Of a stretch of 64,000 bases of DNA, positions 1-14,444 are shown piece after piece. The position numbers and the translations under genes are program-made. Source of the DNA: Siphonodentalium dalli (lineage: Eukaryota; Mollusca; Scaphopoda; Gadilida; Siphonodentaliidae); assembly GCA_032622095.1 (NCBI GenBank), contig CP136069.1:9564036-9628035 (forward strand), in the 5' to 3' direction. Below the pieces are notes generated by a model. The model did no database searches and was not told the DNA's origin. It saw only the letters and a program-made list of their open reading frames with translations. The first letter of the stretch is position 1. Every line of letters starts with the position of its first letter.

Positions 1-260
1 GTTATAGGTATAGAGTAGATAAACACACTGTATTACTGTCACATCATTGGGAGGTATAGGTATAGAGTAGATAAACACACTGTATTACTGTCTCATCATT
101 GGGAGTTATAGGTATAGAGTAGATAAACACACTGTATTACTGTCTCATCATTGGGAGTTATAGGTATAGAGTAGATAAACACACTGTATTACTGTCACAT
201 CATTAGGAGTTATAGGTATAGAGTAGATAAATACACTGTATTACTGTCTCATCATTGGGA

Positions 261-310
261 GTTATAGGTAGAGTAGATAAACACACTGTATTACTGTCAC
301 ATCATTGGGA
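261..310 (+). repeat. Unique 50-bp unit (2-bp deletion)
   Basis: This unit reads GTTATAGGTAGAGTAG where normal units read GTTATAGGTATAGAGTAG, so one TA of the TATA at positions 9-12 is missing. It is the only 50-bp unit in the window. It shifts the array phase by 2 bp, which is confirmed by every downstream unit start. A sequencing or assembly error is an alternative explanation for a single 2-bp loss. Confidence 0.95.
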
Positions 311-3300
311 GTTATACGTATAGAGTAGATAAACACACTGTATTACTGTCTCATCATTGGGAGTTATAGGTATAGAGTAGATAAATACACTGTATTACTG
401 TCACATCATTGGGAGGTATAGGTATAGAGTAGATAAACACACTGTATTACTGTCACATCATTGGGAGTTATAGGTATAGAGTAGATAAATACACTGTATT
501 ACTGTCACATCATTGGGAGTTATAGGTATAGAGTAGATAAACACACTGTATTACTGTCTCATCATTGGGAGGTATAGGTATAGAGTAGATAAATACACTG
601 TATTACTGTCACATCATTGGGAGGTATAGGTATAGAGTAGATAAATACACTGTATTACTGTCTCATCATTGGGAGTTATAGGTATAGAGTAGATAAATAC
701 ACTGTATTACTGTCTCATCATTGGGAGGTATAGCATAGATAAACACACTGTATTACTGTCTCATCATTGGGAGGTATAGGTATAGAGTAGATAAACACAC
801 TGTATTACTGTCTCATCATTGGGAGGTATAGGTATAGAGTAGATACATACACTGTATTACTGTCTCATCATTGGGAGTTATAGGTATAGAGTAGATAAAT
901 ACACTGTATTACTGTCACATCATTGGGAGGTATAGGTATAGAGTAGATAAACACACTGTATTACTGTCACATCATTGGGAGGTATAGGTATAGAGTAGAT
1001 AAACACACTGTATTACTGTCACATCATTGGGAGTTATAGGTATAGAGTAGATAAATACACTGTATTACTGTCTCATCATTGGGAGGTATAGGTATAGAGT
1101 AGATAAATACACTGTATTACTGTCTCATCATTGGGAGTTATAGGTATAGAGTAGATAAATACACTGTATTACTGTCTCATCATTGGGAGTTATAGGTATA
1201 GAGTAGATAAACACACTGTATTACTGTCACATCATTGGGAGTTATAGGTATAGAGTAGATAAACACACTGTATTACTGTCTCATCATTGGGAGTTATAGG
1301 TATAGAGTAGATAAACACACTGTATTACTGTCTCATCATTGGGAGTTATAGGTATAGAGTAGATAAACACACTGTATTACTGTCTCATCATTGGGAGTTA
1401 TAGGTATAGCATAGATAAACACACTGTATTACTGTCTCATCATTGGGAGGTATAGGTATAGAGTAGATAAACACACTGTATTACTGTCTCATCATTGGGA
1501 GTTATAGGTATAGAGTAGATAAATACACTGTATTACTGTCACATCATTGGGAGTTATACGTATAGAGTAGATAAACACACTGTATTACTGTCTCATCATT
1601 GGGAGTTATAGGTATAGAGTAGATAAATACACTGTATTACTGTCACATCATTGGGAGGTATAGGTATAGAGTAGATAAACACACTGTATTACTGTCACAT
1701 CATTAGGAGTTATAGGTATAGAGTAGATAAATACACTGTATTACTGTCTCATCATTGGGAGGTATAGGTATAGAGTAGATAAATACACTGTATTACTGTC
1801 ACATCATTGGGAGGTATAGGTATAGAGTAGATAAACACACTGTATTACTGTCACATCATTGGGAGTTATAGGTATAGAGTAGATAAACACACTGTATTAC
1901 TGTCTCATCATTGGGAGTTATAGGTATAGAGTAGATAAATACACTGTATTACTGTCTCATCATTGGGAGTTATAGGTATAGAGTAGATAAACACACTGTA
2001 TTACTGTCACATCATTGGGAGTTATAGGTATAGAGTAGATAAACACACTGTATTACTGTCTCATCATTGGGAGGTATAGGTATAGAGTAGATAAACACAC
2101 TGTATTACTGTCTCATCATTGGGAGGTATAGGTATAGAGTAGATAAACACACTGTATTACTGTCTCATCATTGGGAGTTATAGGTATAGAGTAGATAAAC
2201 ACACTGTATTACTGTCTCATCATTGGGAGGTATAGAGTAGATAAATACACTGTATTACTGTCACATCATTAGGAGGTATAGGTATAGAGTAGATAAACAC
2301 ACTGTATTACTGTCTCATCATTGGGAGGTATAGGTATAGCGTAGATAAACACACTGTATTACTGTCTCATCATTGGGAGTTATAGGTATAGAGTAGATAA
2401 ATACACTGTATTACTGTCACATCATTGGGAGTTATAGGTATAGAGTAGATAAACACACTGTATTACTGTCTCATCATTGGGAGGTATAGGTATAGAGTAG
2501 ATAAACACACTGTATTACTGTCTCATCATTGGGAGTTATAGGTATAGAGTAGATAAACACACTGTATTACTGTCACATCATTGGGAGTTATAGGTATAGA
2601 GTAGATAAATACACTGTATTACTGTCACATCATTGGGAGGTATAGGTATAGAGTAGATAAATACACTGTATTACTGTCTCATCATTGGGAGTTATAGGTA
2701 TAGAGTAGATAAACACACTGTATTACTGTCTCATCATTGGGAGGTATAGGTATAGAGTAGATAAACACACTGTATTACTGTCTCATCATTGGGAGTTATA
2801 GGTATAGAGTAGATAAACACACTGTATTACTGTCTCATCATTGGGAGTTATAGGTATAGAGTAGATAAACACACTGTATTACTGTCTCATCATTGGGAGT
2901 TATAGGTATAGAGTAGATAAACACACTGTATTACTGTCTCATCATTGGGAGTTATAGGTATAGAGTAGATAAACACACTGTATTACTGTCTCATCATTGG
3001 GAGTTATAGGTATAGAGTAGATAAATACACTGTATTACTGTCACATCATTGGGAGGTATAGGTATAGAGTAGATAAACACACTGTATTACTGTCTCATCA
3101 TTGGGAGTTATAGGTATAGAGTAGATAAACACACTGTATTACTGTCTCATCATTGGGAGTTATAGGTATAGAGTAGATAAATACACTGTATTACTGTCTC
3201 ATCATTGGGAGGTATAGGTATAGAGTAGATAAACACACTGTATTACTGTCACATCATTGGGAGTTATAGGTATAGAGTAGATAAACACACTGTATTACTG

Positions 3301-6300
3301 TCTCATCATTGGGAGGTATAGGTATAGAGTAGATAAACACACTGTATTACTGTCACATCATTGGGAGTTATAGGTATAGAGTAGATAAACACACTGTATT
3401 ACTGTCACATCATTGGGAGTTATAGGTATAGAGTAGATAAACACACTGTATTACTGTCTCATCATTGGGAGTTATAGGTATAGAGTAGATAAACACACTG
3501 TATTACTGTCACATCATTGGGAGTTATAGGTATAGAGTAGATAAACACACTGTATTACTGTCTCATCATTGGGAGTTATAGGTATAGAGTAGATAAATAC
3601 ACTGTATTACTGTCTCATCATTGGGAGGTATAGGTATAGAGTAGATAAACACACTGTATTACTGTCACATCATTAGGAGGTATAGGTATAGAGTAGATAA
3701 ACACACTGTATTACTGTCACATCATTGGGAGTTATAGGTATAGAGTAGATAAATACACTGTATTACTGTCTCATCATTGGGTGGTATAGGTATAGAGTAG
3801 ATAAATACACTGTATTACTGTCTCATCATTGGGAGTTATAGGTATAGAGTAGATAAACACACTGTATTACTGTCTCATCATTGGGAGTTATAGGTATAGA
3901 GTAGATAAACACACTGTATTACTGTCTCATCATTGGGAGGTATAGGTATAGAGTAGATAAATACACTGTATTACTGTCACATCATTGGGAGGTATAGGTA
4001 TAGAGTAGATAAACACACTGTATTACTGTCTCATCATTGGGAGGTATAGGTATAGAGTAGATAAATACACTGTATTACTGTCTCATCATTGGGAGGTATA
4101 GGTATAGAGTAGATAAACACACTGTATTACTGTCACATCATTGGGAGGTATAGGTATAGAGTAGATAAATACACTGTATTACTGTCTCATCATTGGGAGG
4201 TATAGGTATAGAGTAGATAAACACACTGTATTACTGTCACATCATTGGGAGGTATAGGTATAGAGTAGATAAATACACTGTATTACTGTCTCATCATAGG
4301 GAGGTATAGGTATAGCGTAGATAAATACACTGTATTACTGTCTCATCATTGGGAGTTATAGGTATAGAGTAGATAAACACACTGTATTACTGTCTCATCA
4401 TTGGGAGTTATAGGTATAGAGTAGATAAATACACTGTATTACTGTCTCATCATTGGGAGTTATAGGTATAGAGTAGATAAATACACTGTATTACTGTCAC
4501 ATCATTGGGAGTTATAGGTATAGAGTAGATAAACACACTGTATTACTGTCACATCATTGGGAGTTATAGGTATAGAGTAGATAAATACACTGTATTACTG
4601 TCTCATCATTGGGAGTTATAGGTATAGAGTAGATAAACACACTGTATTACTGTCTCATCATTGGGAGTTATAGGTATAGAGTAGATAAACACACTGTATT
4701 ACTGTCTCATCATTGGGAGTTATAGGTATAGAGTAGATAAATACACTGTATTACTGTCTCATCATTGGGAGTTATAGGTATAGAGTAGATAAACACACTG
4801 TATTACTGTCACATCATTGGGAGTTATAGGTATAGAGTAGATAAACACACTGTATTACTGTCACATCATTGGGAGTTATAGGTATAGAGTAGATAAACAC
4901 ACTGTATTACTGTCTCATCATTGGGAGTTATAGGTATAGAGTAGATAAATACACTGTATTACTGTCTCATCATTGGGAGTTATAGGTATAGAGTAGATAA
5001 ATACACTGTATTACTGTCACATCATTGGGAGTTATAGGTATAGAGTAGATAAATACACTGTATTACTGTCTCATCATTGGGAGGTATAGAGTAGATAAAT
5101 ACACTGTATTACTGTCACATCATTGGGAGTTATAGGTATAGAGTAGATAAACACACTGTATTACTGTCACATCATTGGGAGGTATAGGTATAGAGTAGAT
5201 AAATACACTGTATTACTGTCACATCATTGGGAGTTATAGGTATAGAGTAGATAAATACACTGTATTACTGTCACATCATTGGGAGTTATAGGTATAGAGT
5301 AGATAAATACACTGTATTACTGTCACATCATTGGGAGTTATAGGTATAGAGTAGATAAACACACTGTATTACTGTCTCATCATTGGGAGTTATAGGTATA
5401 GAGTAGATAAATACACTGTATTACTGTCTCATCATTGGGAGTTATAGGTATAGAGTAGATAAACACACTGTATTACTGTCTCATCATTGGGAGTTATAGG
5501 TATAGAGTAGATAAACACACTGTATTACTGTCACATCATTGGGAGGTATAGGTATAGAGTAGATAAACACACTGTATTACTGTCACATCATTGGGAGGTA
5601 TAGGTATAGAGTAGATAAACACACTGTATTACTGTCACATCATTGGGAGGTATAGGTATAGAGTAGATAAATACACTGTATTACTGTCTCATCATTGGGA
5701 GTTATAGGTATAGAGTAGATAAACACACTGTATTACTGTCACATCATTGGGAGGTATAGGTATAGAGTAGATAAACACACTGTATTACTGTCTCATCATT
5801 GGGAGGTATAGGTATAGAGTAGATAAACACACTGTATTACTGTCTCATCATTGGGAGGTATAGGTATAGAGTAGATAAACACACTGTATTACTGTCTCAT
5901 CATTGGGAGTTATAGGTATAGAGTAGATAAACACACTGTATTACTGTCTCATCATTGGGAGTTATAGGTATAGAGTAGATAAACACACTGTATTACTGTC
6001 TCATCATTGGGAGGTATAGCGTAGATAAACACACTGTATTACTGTCTCATCATTGGGAGTTATAGGTATAGAGTAGATAAATACACTGTATTACTGTCAC
6101 ATCATTGGGAGTTATAGGTATAGAGTAGATAAATACACTGTATTACTGTCACATCATTGGGAGTTATAGGTATAGAGTAGATAAACACACTGTATTACTG
6201 TCACATCATTGGGAGGTATAGGTATAGAGTAGATAAATACACTGTATTACTGTCACATCATTGGGAGTTATAGGTATAGAGTAGATAAATACACTGTATT

Positions 6301-6630
6301 ACTGTCACATCATTGGGAGGTATAGGTATAGAGTAGATAAACACACTGTATTACTGTCACATCATTGGGAGTTATAGGTATAGAGTAGATAAATACACTG
6401 TATTACTGTCACATCATTGGGAGTTATAGGTATAGAGTAGATAAACACACTGTATTACTGTCACATCATTGGGAGGTATAGGTATAGAGTAGATAAACAC
6501 ACTGTATTACTGTCACATCATTGGGAGGTATAGGTATAGAGTAGATAAACACACTGTATTACTGTCACATCATTGGGAGTTATAGGTATAGAGTAGATAA
6601 ACACACTGTATTACTGTCACATCATTGGGA

Positions 6631-9120
6631 GGTATAGGTATAGAGTAGATAAATACACTGTATTACTGTCTCATCATTGGGAGTTATAGGTATAGAGTAG
6701 ATAAACACACTGTATTACTGTCTCATCATTGGGAGGTATAGGTATAGAGTAGATAAACACACTGTATTACTGTCTCATCATTGGGAGTTATAGGTATAGA
6801 GTAGATAAACACACTGTATTACTGTCTCATCATTGGGAGTTATAGGTATAGAGTAGATAAACACACTGTATTACTGTCTCATCATTGGGAGGTATAGGTA
6901 TAGAGTAGATAAACACACTGTATTACTGTCTCATCATTGGGAGTTATAGGTATAGAGTAGATAAACACACTGTATTACTGTCTCATCATTGGGAGTTATA
7001 GGTATAGAGTAGATAAACACACTGTATTACTGTCTCATCATTGGGAGTTATAGGTATAGAGTAGATAAACACACTGTATTACTGTCTCATCATTGGGAGT
7101 TATAGGTATAGAGTAGATAAATACACTGTATTACTGTCTCATCATTGGGAGTTATAGGTATAGAGTAGATAAACACACTGTATTACTGTCTCATCATTGG
7201 GAGTTATAGGTATAGAGTAGATAAATACACTGTATTACTGTCTCATCATTGGGAGTTATAGGTATAGAGTAGATAAACACACTGTATTACTGTCTCATCA
7301 TTGGGAGTTATAGGTATAGAGTAGATAAACACACTGTATTACTGTCTCATCATTGGGAGTTATAGGTATAGAGTAGATAAACACACTGTATTACTGTCTC
7401 ATCATTGGGAGTTATAGGTATAGAGTAGATAAATACACTGTATTACTGTCTCATCATTGGGAGTTATAGGTATAGAGTAGATAAACACACTGTATTACTG
7501 TCTCATCATTGGGAGTTATAGGTATAGAGTAGATAAATACACTGTATTACTGTCTCATCATTGGGAGTTATAGGTATAGAGTAGATAAACACACTGTATT
7601 ACTGTCTCATCATTGGGAGTTATAGGTATAGAGTAGATAAACACACTGTATTACTGTCTCATCATTGGGAGTTATAGGTATAGAGTAGATAAACACACTG
7701 TATTACTGTCTCATCATTGGGAGTTATAGGTATAGAGTAGATAAACACACTGTATTACTGTCTCATCATTGGGAGTTATAGGTATAGAGTAGATAAACAC
7801 ACTGTATTACTGTCTCATCATTGGGAGTTATAGGTATAGAGTAGATAAACACACTGTATTACTGTCTCATCATTGGGAGGTATAGGTATAGAGTAGATAA
7901 ATACACTGTATTACTGTCTCATCATTGGGAGTTATAGGTATAGAGTAGATAAACACACTGTATTACTGTCTCATCATTGGGAGTTATAGGTATAGAGTAG
8001 ATAAACACACTGTATTACTGTCTCATCATTGGGAGTTATAGGTATAGAGTAGATAAATACACTGTATTACTGTCTCATCATTGGGAGTTATAGGTATAGA
8101 GTAGATAAACACACTGTATTACTGTCTCATCATTGGGAGGTATAGGTATAGAGTAGATAAATACACTGTATTACTGTCACATCATTGGGAGTTATAGGTA
8201 TAGAGTAGATAAATACACTGTATTACTGTCTCATCATTGGGAGTTATAGGTATAGAGTAGATAAACACACTGTATTACTGTCTCATCATTGGGAGTTATA
8301 GGTATAGAGTAGATAAATACACTGTATTACTGTCTCATCATTGGGAGTTATAGGTATAGAGTAGATATATACACTGTATTACTGTCTCATCATTGGGAGG
8401 TATAGGTATAGAGTAGATAAACACACTGTATTACTGTCTCATCATTGGGAGGTATAGCGTAGATAAATACACTGTATTACTGTCTCATCATTGGGAGGTA
8501 TAGGTATAGAGTAGATAAACACACTGTATTACTGTCTCATCATTGGCAGGTATAGGTATAGAGTAGATAAACACACTGTATTACTGTCTCATCATTGGGA
8601 GGTATAGGTATAGAGTAGATAAATACACTGTATTACTGTCTCATCATTGGGAGTTATAGGTATAGAGTAGATAAACACACTGTATTACTGTCTCATCATT
8701 GGGAGTTATAGGTATAGAGTAGATAAACACACTGTATTACTGTCTCATCATTGGGAGTTATAGGTATAGAGTAGATAAACACACTGTATTACTGTCTCAT
8801 CATTAGGAGTTATAGGTATAGAGTAGATAAACACACTGTATTACTGTCTCATCATTGGGAGTTATAGGTATAGAGTAGATAAACACACTGTATTACTGTC
8901 TCATCATTGGGAGTTATAGGTATAGAGTAGATAAACACACTGTATTACTGTCTCATCATTGGGAGTTATAGGTATAGAGTAGATAAATACACTGTATTAC
9001 TGTCTCATCATTGGGAGTTATAGGTATAGAGTAGATAAACACACTGTATTACTGTCTCATCATTGGCAGGTATAGGTATAGAGTAGATAAACACACTGTA
9101 TTACTGTCTCATCATTGGGA
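6631..9120 (+). repeat. Homogenised block: 47 of 48 units carry T41
   Basis: Elsewhere units with TCACAT and TCTCAT (A or T at position 41) are mixed. Here 29 consecutive units (6631-8138) all have TCTCAT, one unit at 8139 has TCACAT, and the next 18 (8191-9120) again all have TCTCAT. The block includes one 46-bp unit at 8451. This is a patch where one allele has spread by local unequal exchange or conversion. Confidence 0.9.
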
Positions 9121-9588
9121 GGTATAGGTATAGAGTAGATAAACACACTGTATTACTGTCACATCATTGGGAGTTATAGGTATAGAGTAGATAAATACAC
9201 TGTATTACTGTCACATCATTGGGAGGTATAGGTATAGAGTAGATAAACACACTGTATTACTGTCTCATCATTGGGAGGTATAGGTATAGAGTAGATAAAC
9301 ACACTGTATTACTGTCACATCATTGGGAGTTATAGGTATAGAGTAGATAAACACACTGTATTACTGTCACATCATTGGGAGGTATAGGTATAGAGTAGAT
9401 AAACACACTGTATTACTGTCTCATCATTGGGAGGTATAGGTATAGAGTAGATAAATACACTGTATTACTGTCACATCATTGGGAGTTATAGGTATAGAGT
9501 AGATAAATACACTGTATTACTGTCTCATCATTGGGAGTTATAGGTATAGAGTAGATAAATACACTGTATTACTGTCTCATCATTGGGA

Positions 9589-10038
9589 GTTATAGAGTAG
9601 ATAAACACACTGTATTACTGTCTCATCATTGGGAGTTATAGGTATAGAGTAGATAAATACACTGTATTACTGTCACATCATTGGGAGTTATAGGTATAGA
9701 GTAGATAAACACACTGTATTACTGTCACATCATTGGGAGTTATAGGTATAGAGTAGATAAATACACTGTATTACTGTCACATCATTGGGAGTTATAGGTA
9801 TAGAGTAGATAAATACACTGTATTACTGTCTCATCATTGGGAGGTATAGGTATAGAGTAGATAAACACACTGTATTACTGTCTCATCATTGGGAGGTATA
9901 GGTATAGAGTAGATAAACACACTGTATTACTGTCTCATCATTGGGAGTTATAGGTATAGAGTAGATAAACACACTGTATTACTGTCACATCATTGGGAGT
10001 TATAGGTATAGAGTAGATAAATACACTGTATTACTGTC
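9589..10038 (+). repeat. Higher-order block A, starting with a rare T2 short unit
   Basis: The block starts with a 46-bp unit that begins GTTATAGAG (T at position 2 and the 6-bp loss). Units at 9635, 9687, 9739, 9791, 9843, 9895 and 9947 follow. The order of alleles at sites 2, 24 and 41 matches the block at 10819, except that this copy has one additional 52-bp unit (9739 or 9791). The copies lie 1230 bp apart before the extra unit and 1178 bp apart after it. Confidence 0.8.
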
Positions 10039-10206
10039 ACATCATTGGGAGTTATAGGTATAGAGTAGATAAATACACTGTATTACTGTCACATCATTGG
10101 GAGTTATAGGTATAGAGTAGATAAACACACTGTATTACTGTCACATCATTGGGAGGTATAGGTATAGAGTAGATAAACACACTGTATTACTGTCTCATCA
10201 TTGGGA

Positions 10207-10298
10207 GGTATAGCGTAGATAAATACACTGTATTACTGTCTCATCATTGGGAGGTATAGCGTAGATAAATACACTGTATTACTGTCACATCATTGGGA
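10207..10298 (+). repeat. Two consecutive 46-bp GCG-type units
   Basis: Units at 10207 and 10253 both begin GGTATAGCGTAG: they lack one GGTATA and carry C at position 14 of the full-length numbering. They form the only back-to-back pair of short units in the first 53 kb; such runs recur only after 59.6 kb. Confidence 0.95.
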
Positions 10299-10818
10299 GG
10301 TATAGGTATAGAGTAGATAAACACACTGTATTACTGTCACATCATTGGGAGGTATAGGTATAGAGTAGATAAACACACTGTATTACTGTCTCATCATTGG
10401 GAGTTATAGGTATAGAGTAGATAAACACACTGTATTACTGTCTCATCATTGGGAGTTATAGGTATAGAGTAGATAAACACACTGTATTACTGTCACATCA
10501 TTGGGAGGTATAGGTATAGAGTAGATAAACACACTGTATTACTGTCTCATCATTGGGAGGTATAGGTATAGAGTAGATAAACACACTGTATTACTGTCAC
10601 ATCATTGGGAGTTATAGGTATAGAGTAGATAAACACACTGTATTACTGTCACATCATTGGGAGGTATAGGTATAGAGTAGATAAACACACTGTATTACTG
10701 TCTCATCATTGGGAGGTATAGGTATAGAGTAGATAAATACACTGTATTACTGTCACATCATTGGGAGGTATAGGTATAGAGTAGATAAATACACTGTATT
10801 ACTGTCTCATCATTGGGA

Positions 10819-11216
10819 GTTATAGAGTAGATAAACACACTGTATTACTGTCTCATCATTGGGAGTTATAGGTATAGAGTAGATAAATACACTGTATTAC
10901 TGTCACATCATTGGGAGTTATAGGTATAGAGTAGATAAACACACTGTATTACTGTCACATCATTGGGAGTTATAGGTATAGAGTAGATAAATACACTGTA
11001 TTACTGTCTCATCATTGGGAGGTATAGGTATAGAGTAGATAAACACACTGTATTACTGTCTCATCATTGGGAGGTATAGGTATAGAGTAGATAAACACAC
11101 TGTATTACTGTCTCATCATTGGGAGTTATAGGTATAGAGTAGATAAACACACTGTATTACTGTCACATCATTGGGAGTTATAGGTATAGAGTAGATAAAT
11201 ACACTGTATTACTGTC
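10819..11216 (+). repeat. Higher-order block B, copy of the 9589 block
   Basis: The block begins with the same GTTATAGAG 46-bp unit as 9589, followed by units at 10865, 10917, 10969, 11021, 11073 and 11125 whose allele states repeat those of block A minus one unit. It is most simply a duplicate of block A that lost a unit, or an ancestor to which block A added one. Confidence 0.8.
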
Positions 11217-14088
11217 TCATCATTGGGAGGTATAGGTATAGAGTAGATAAACACACTGTATTACTGTCTCATCATTGGGAGGTATAGGTATAGAGTAGAT
11301 AAACACACTGTATTACTGTCTCATCATTGGGAGTTATAGGTATAGAGTAGATAAACACACTGTATTACTGTCACATCATTGGGAGTTATAGGTATAGAGT
11401 AGATAAATACACTGTATTACTGTCTCATCATTGGGAGGTATAGGTATAGAGTAGATAAACACACTGTATTACTGTCTCATCATTGGGAGGTATAGGTATA
11501 GAGTAGATAAACACACTGTATTACTGTCTCATCATTGGGAGTTATAGGTATAGAGTAGATAAACACACTGTATTACTGTCTCATCATTGGGAGTTATAGG
11601 TATAGAGTAGATAAATACACTGTATTACTGTCACATCATTGGGAGTTATAGGTATAGAGTAGATAAACACACTGTATTACTGTCACATCATTGGGAGGTA
11701 TAGGTATAGAGTAGATAAACACACTGTATTACTGTCTCATCATTGGGAGTTATAGGTATAGAGTAGATAAACACACTGTATTACTGTCTCATCATTGGGA
11801 GTTATAGGTATAGAGTAGATAAATACACTGTATTACTGTCACATCATTGGGAGGTATAGGTATAGAGTAGATAAATACACTGTATTACTGTCTCATCATT
11901 GGGAGTTATAGGTATAGAGTAGATAAACACACTGTATTACTGTCACATCATTGGGAGGTATAGGTATAGAGTAGATAAACACACTGTATTACTGTCTCAT
12001 CATTGGGAGGTATAGGTATAGAGTAGATAAACACACTGTATTACTGTCACATCATTGGGAGTTATAGGTATAGAGTAGATAAATACACTGTATTACTGTC
12101 ACATCATTGGGAGTTATAGGTATAGAGTAGATAAATACACTGTATTACTGTCACATCATTGGGAGGTATAGGTATAGAGTAGATAAATACACTGTATTAC
12201 TGTCTCATCATTGGGAGTTATAGGTATAGAGTAGATAAATACACTGTATTACTGTCTCATCATTGGGAGGTATACGTATAGAGTAGATAAATACACTGTA
12301 TTACTGTCACATCATTGGGAGTTATAGGTATAGCGTAGATAAACACACTGTATTACTGTCTCATCATTGGGAGGTATAGGTATAGAGTAGATAAATACAC
12401 TGTATTACTGTCTCATCATTGGGAGTTATACGTATAGAGTAGATAAACACACTGTATTACTGTCTCATCATTGGGAGTTATAGGTATAGAGTAGATAAAC
12501 ACACTGTATTACTGTCACATCATTGGGAGGTATAGGTATAGAGTAGATAAACACACTGTATTACTGTCTCATCATTGGGAGTTATAGGTATAGAGTAGAT
12601 AAACACACTGTATTACTGTCACATCATTGGGAGTTATAGGTATAGAGTAGATAAACACACTGTATTACTGTCTCATCATTGGGAGGTATAGGTATAGAGT
12701 AGATAAACACACTGTATTACTGTCACATCATTGGGAGGTATAGGTATAGAGTAGATAAACACACTGTATTACTGTCACATCATTGGGAGGTATAGGTATA
12801 GAGTAGATAAACACACTGTATTACTGTCTCATCATTGGGAGGTATAGGTATAGAGTAGATAAATACACTGTATTACTGTCTCATCATTGGGAGTTATAGG
12901 TATAGAGTAGATAAATACACTGTATTACTGTCACATCATTGGGAGGTATAGGTATAGAGTAGATAAACACACTGTATTACTGTCACATCATTGGGAGTTA
13001 TAGGTATAGAGTAGATAAACACACTGTATTACTGTCTCATCATTGGGAGTTATAGGTATAGAGTAGATAAACACACTGTATTACTGTCTCATCATTGGGA
13101 GTTATAGGTATAGAGTAGATAAATACACTGTATTACTGTCTCATCATTGGGAGTTATAGGTATAGAGTAGATAAACACTCTGTATTACTGTCTCATCATT
13201 GGGAGGTATAGGTATAGAGTAGATAAATACACTGTATTACTGTCTCATCATTGGGAGGTATAGGTATAGAGTAGATAAATACACTGTATTACTGTCTCAT
13301 CATTGGGAGTTATAGGTATAGAGTAGATAAATACACTGTATTACTGTCTCATCATTGGGAGTTATAGGTATAGAGTAGATAAACACACTGTATTACTGTC
13401 TCATCATTGGGAGGTATAGGTATAGAGTAGATAAACACACTGTATTACTGTCTCATCATTGGGAGGTATAGGTATAGAGTAGATAAACACACTGTATTAC
13501 TGTCTCATCATTGGGAGTTATAGGTATAGAGTAGATAAACACACTGTATTACTGTCACATCATTGGGAGTTATAGGTATAGAGTAGATAAATACACTGTA
13601 TTACTGTCACATCATTGGGAGTTATAGGTATAGAGTAGATAAACACACTGTATTACTGTCACATCATTGGGAGTTATAGGTATAGAGTAGATAAACACAC
13701 TGTATTACTGTCACATCATTAGGAGGTATAGGTATAGAGTAGATAAACACACTGTATTACTGTCTCATCATTGGGAGTTATAGGTATAGAGTAGATAAAT
13801 ACACTGTATTACTGTCACATCATTGGGAGTTATAGGTATAGAGTAGATAAATACACTGTATTACTGTCACATCATTGGGAGTTATAGGTATAGAGTAGAT
13901 ACACACACTGTATTACTGTCTCATCATTGGGAGGTATAGGTATAGAGTAGATAAATACACTGTATTACTGTCTCATCATTGGGAGTTATAGGTATAGAGT
14001 AGATAAACACACTGTATTACTGTCTCATCATTGGGAGGTATAGGTATAGAGTAGATAAATACACTGTATTACTGTCTCATCATTGGGA

Positions 14089-14444
14089 GGTATAGGTATA
14101 GAGTAGATAAATACACTGTATTACTGTCTCATCATTGGGAGTTATAGGTATAGAGTAGATAAATACACTGTATTACTGTCACATCATTGGGAGTTATACG
14201 TATAGCGTAGATAAACACACTGTATTACTGTCACATCATTGGGAGTTATAGGTATAGAGTAGATAAACACACTGTATTACTGTCACATCATTGGGAGTTA
14301 TAGGTATAGAGTAGATAAACACACTGTATTACTGTCTCATCATTGGGAGGTATAGGTATAGAGTAGATAAATACACTGTATTACTGTCACATCATTGGGA
14401 GTTATAGGTATAGAGTAGATAAACACACTGTATTACTGTCACAT
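14089..14444 (+). repeat. Long-distance duplicate block, copy 1
   Basis: The block is marked by the unit at 14193, which has both TACG (C at position 7) and GCG (C at position 14) in a full 52-bp unit. It matches 24309-24664 unit for unit at a distance of 10,220 bp, with one difference seen (site 41 of the unit at 14245 versus 24465). The double-variant unit occurs only three times in the window; the third is at 17301, where only a few surrounding units agree. Confidence 0.85.

Noticed and set aside
311-1760. Duplication of the TACG-containing block at 311 and 1553
   Set aside because: About four units agree, but only common allele states are involved; the match is too short to separate from chance.
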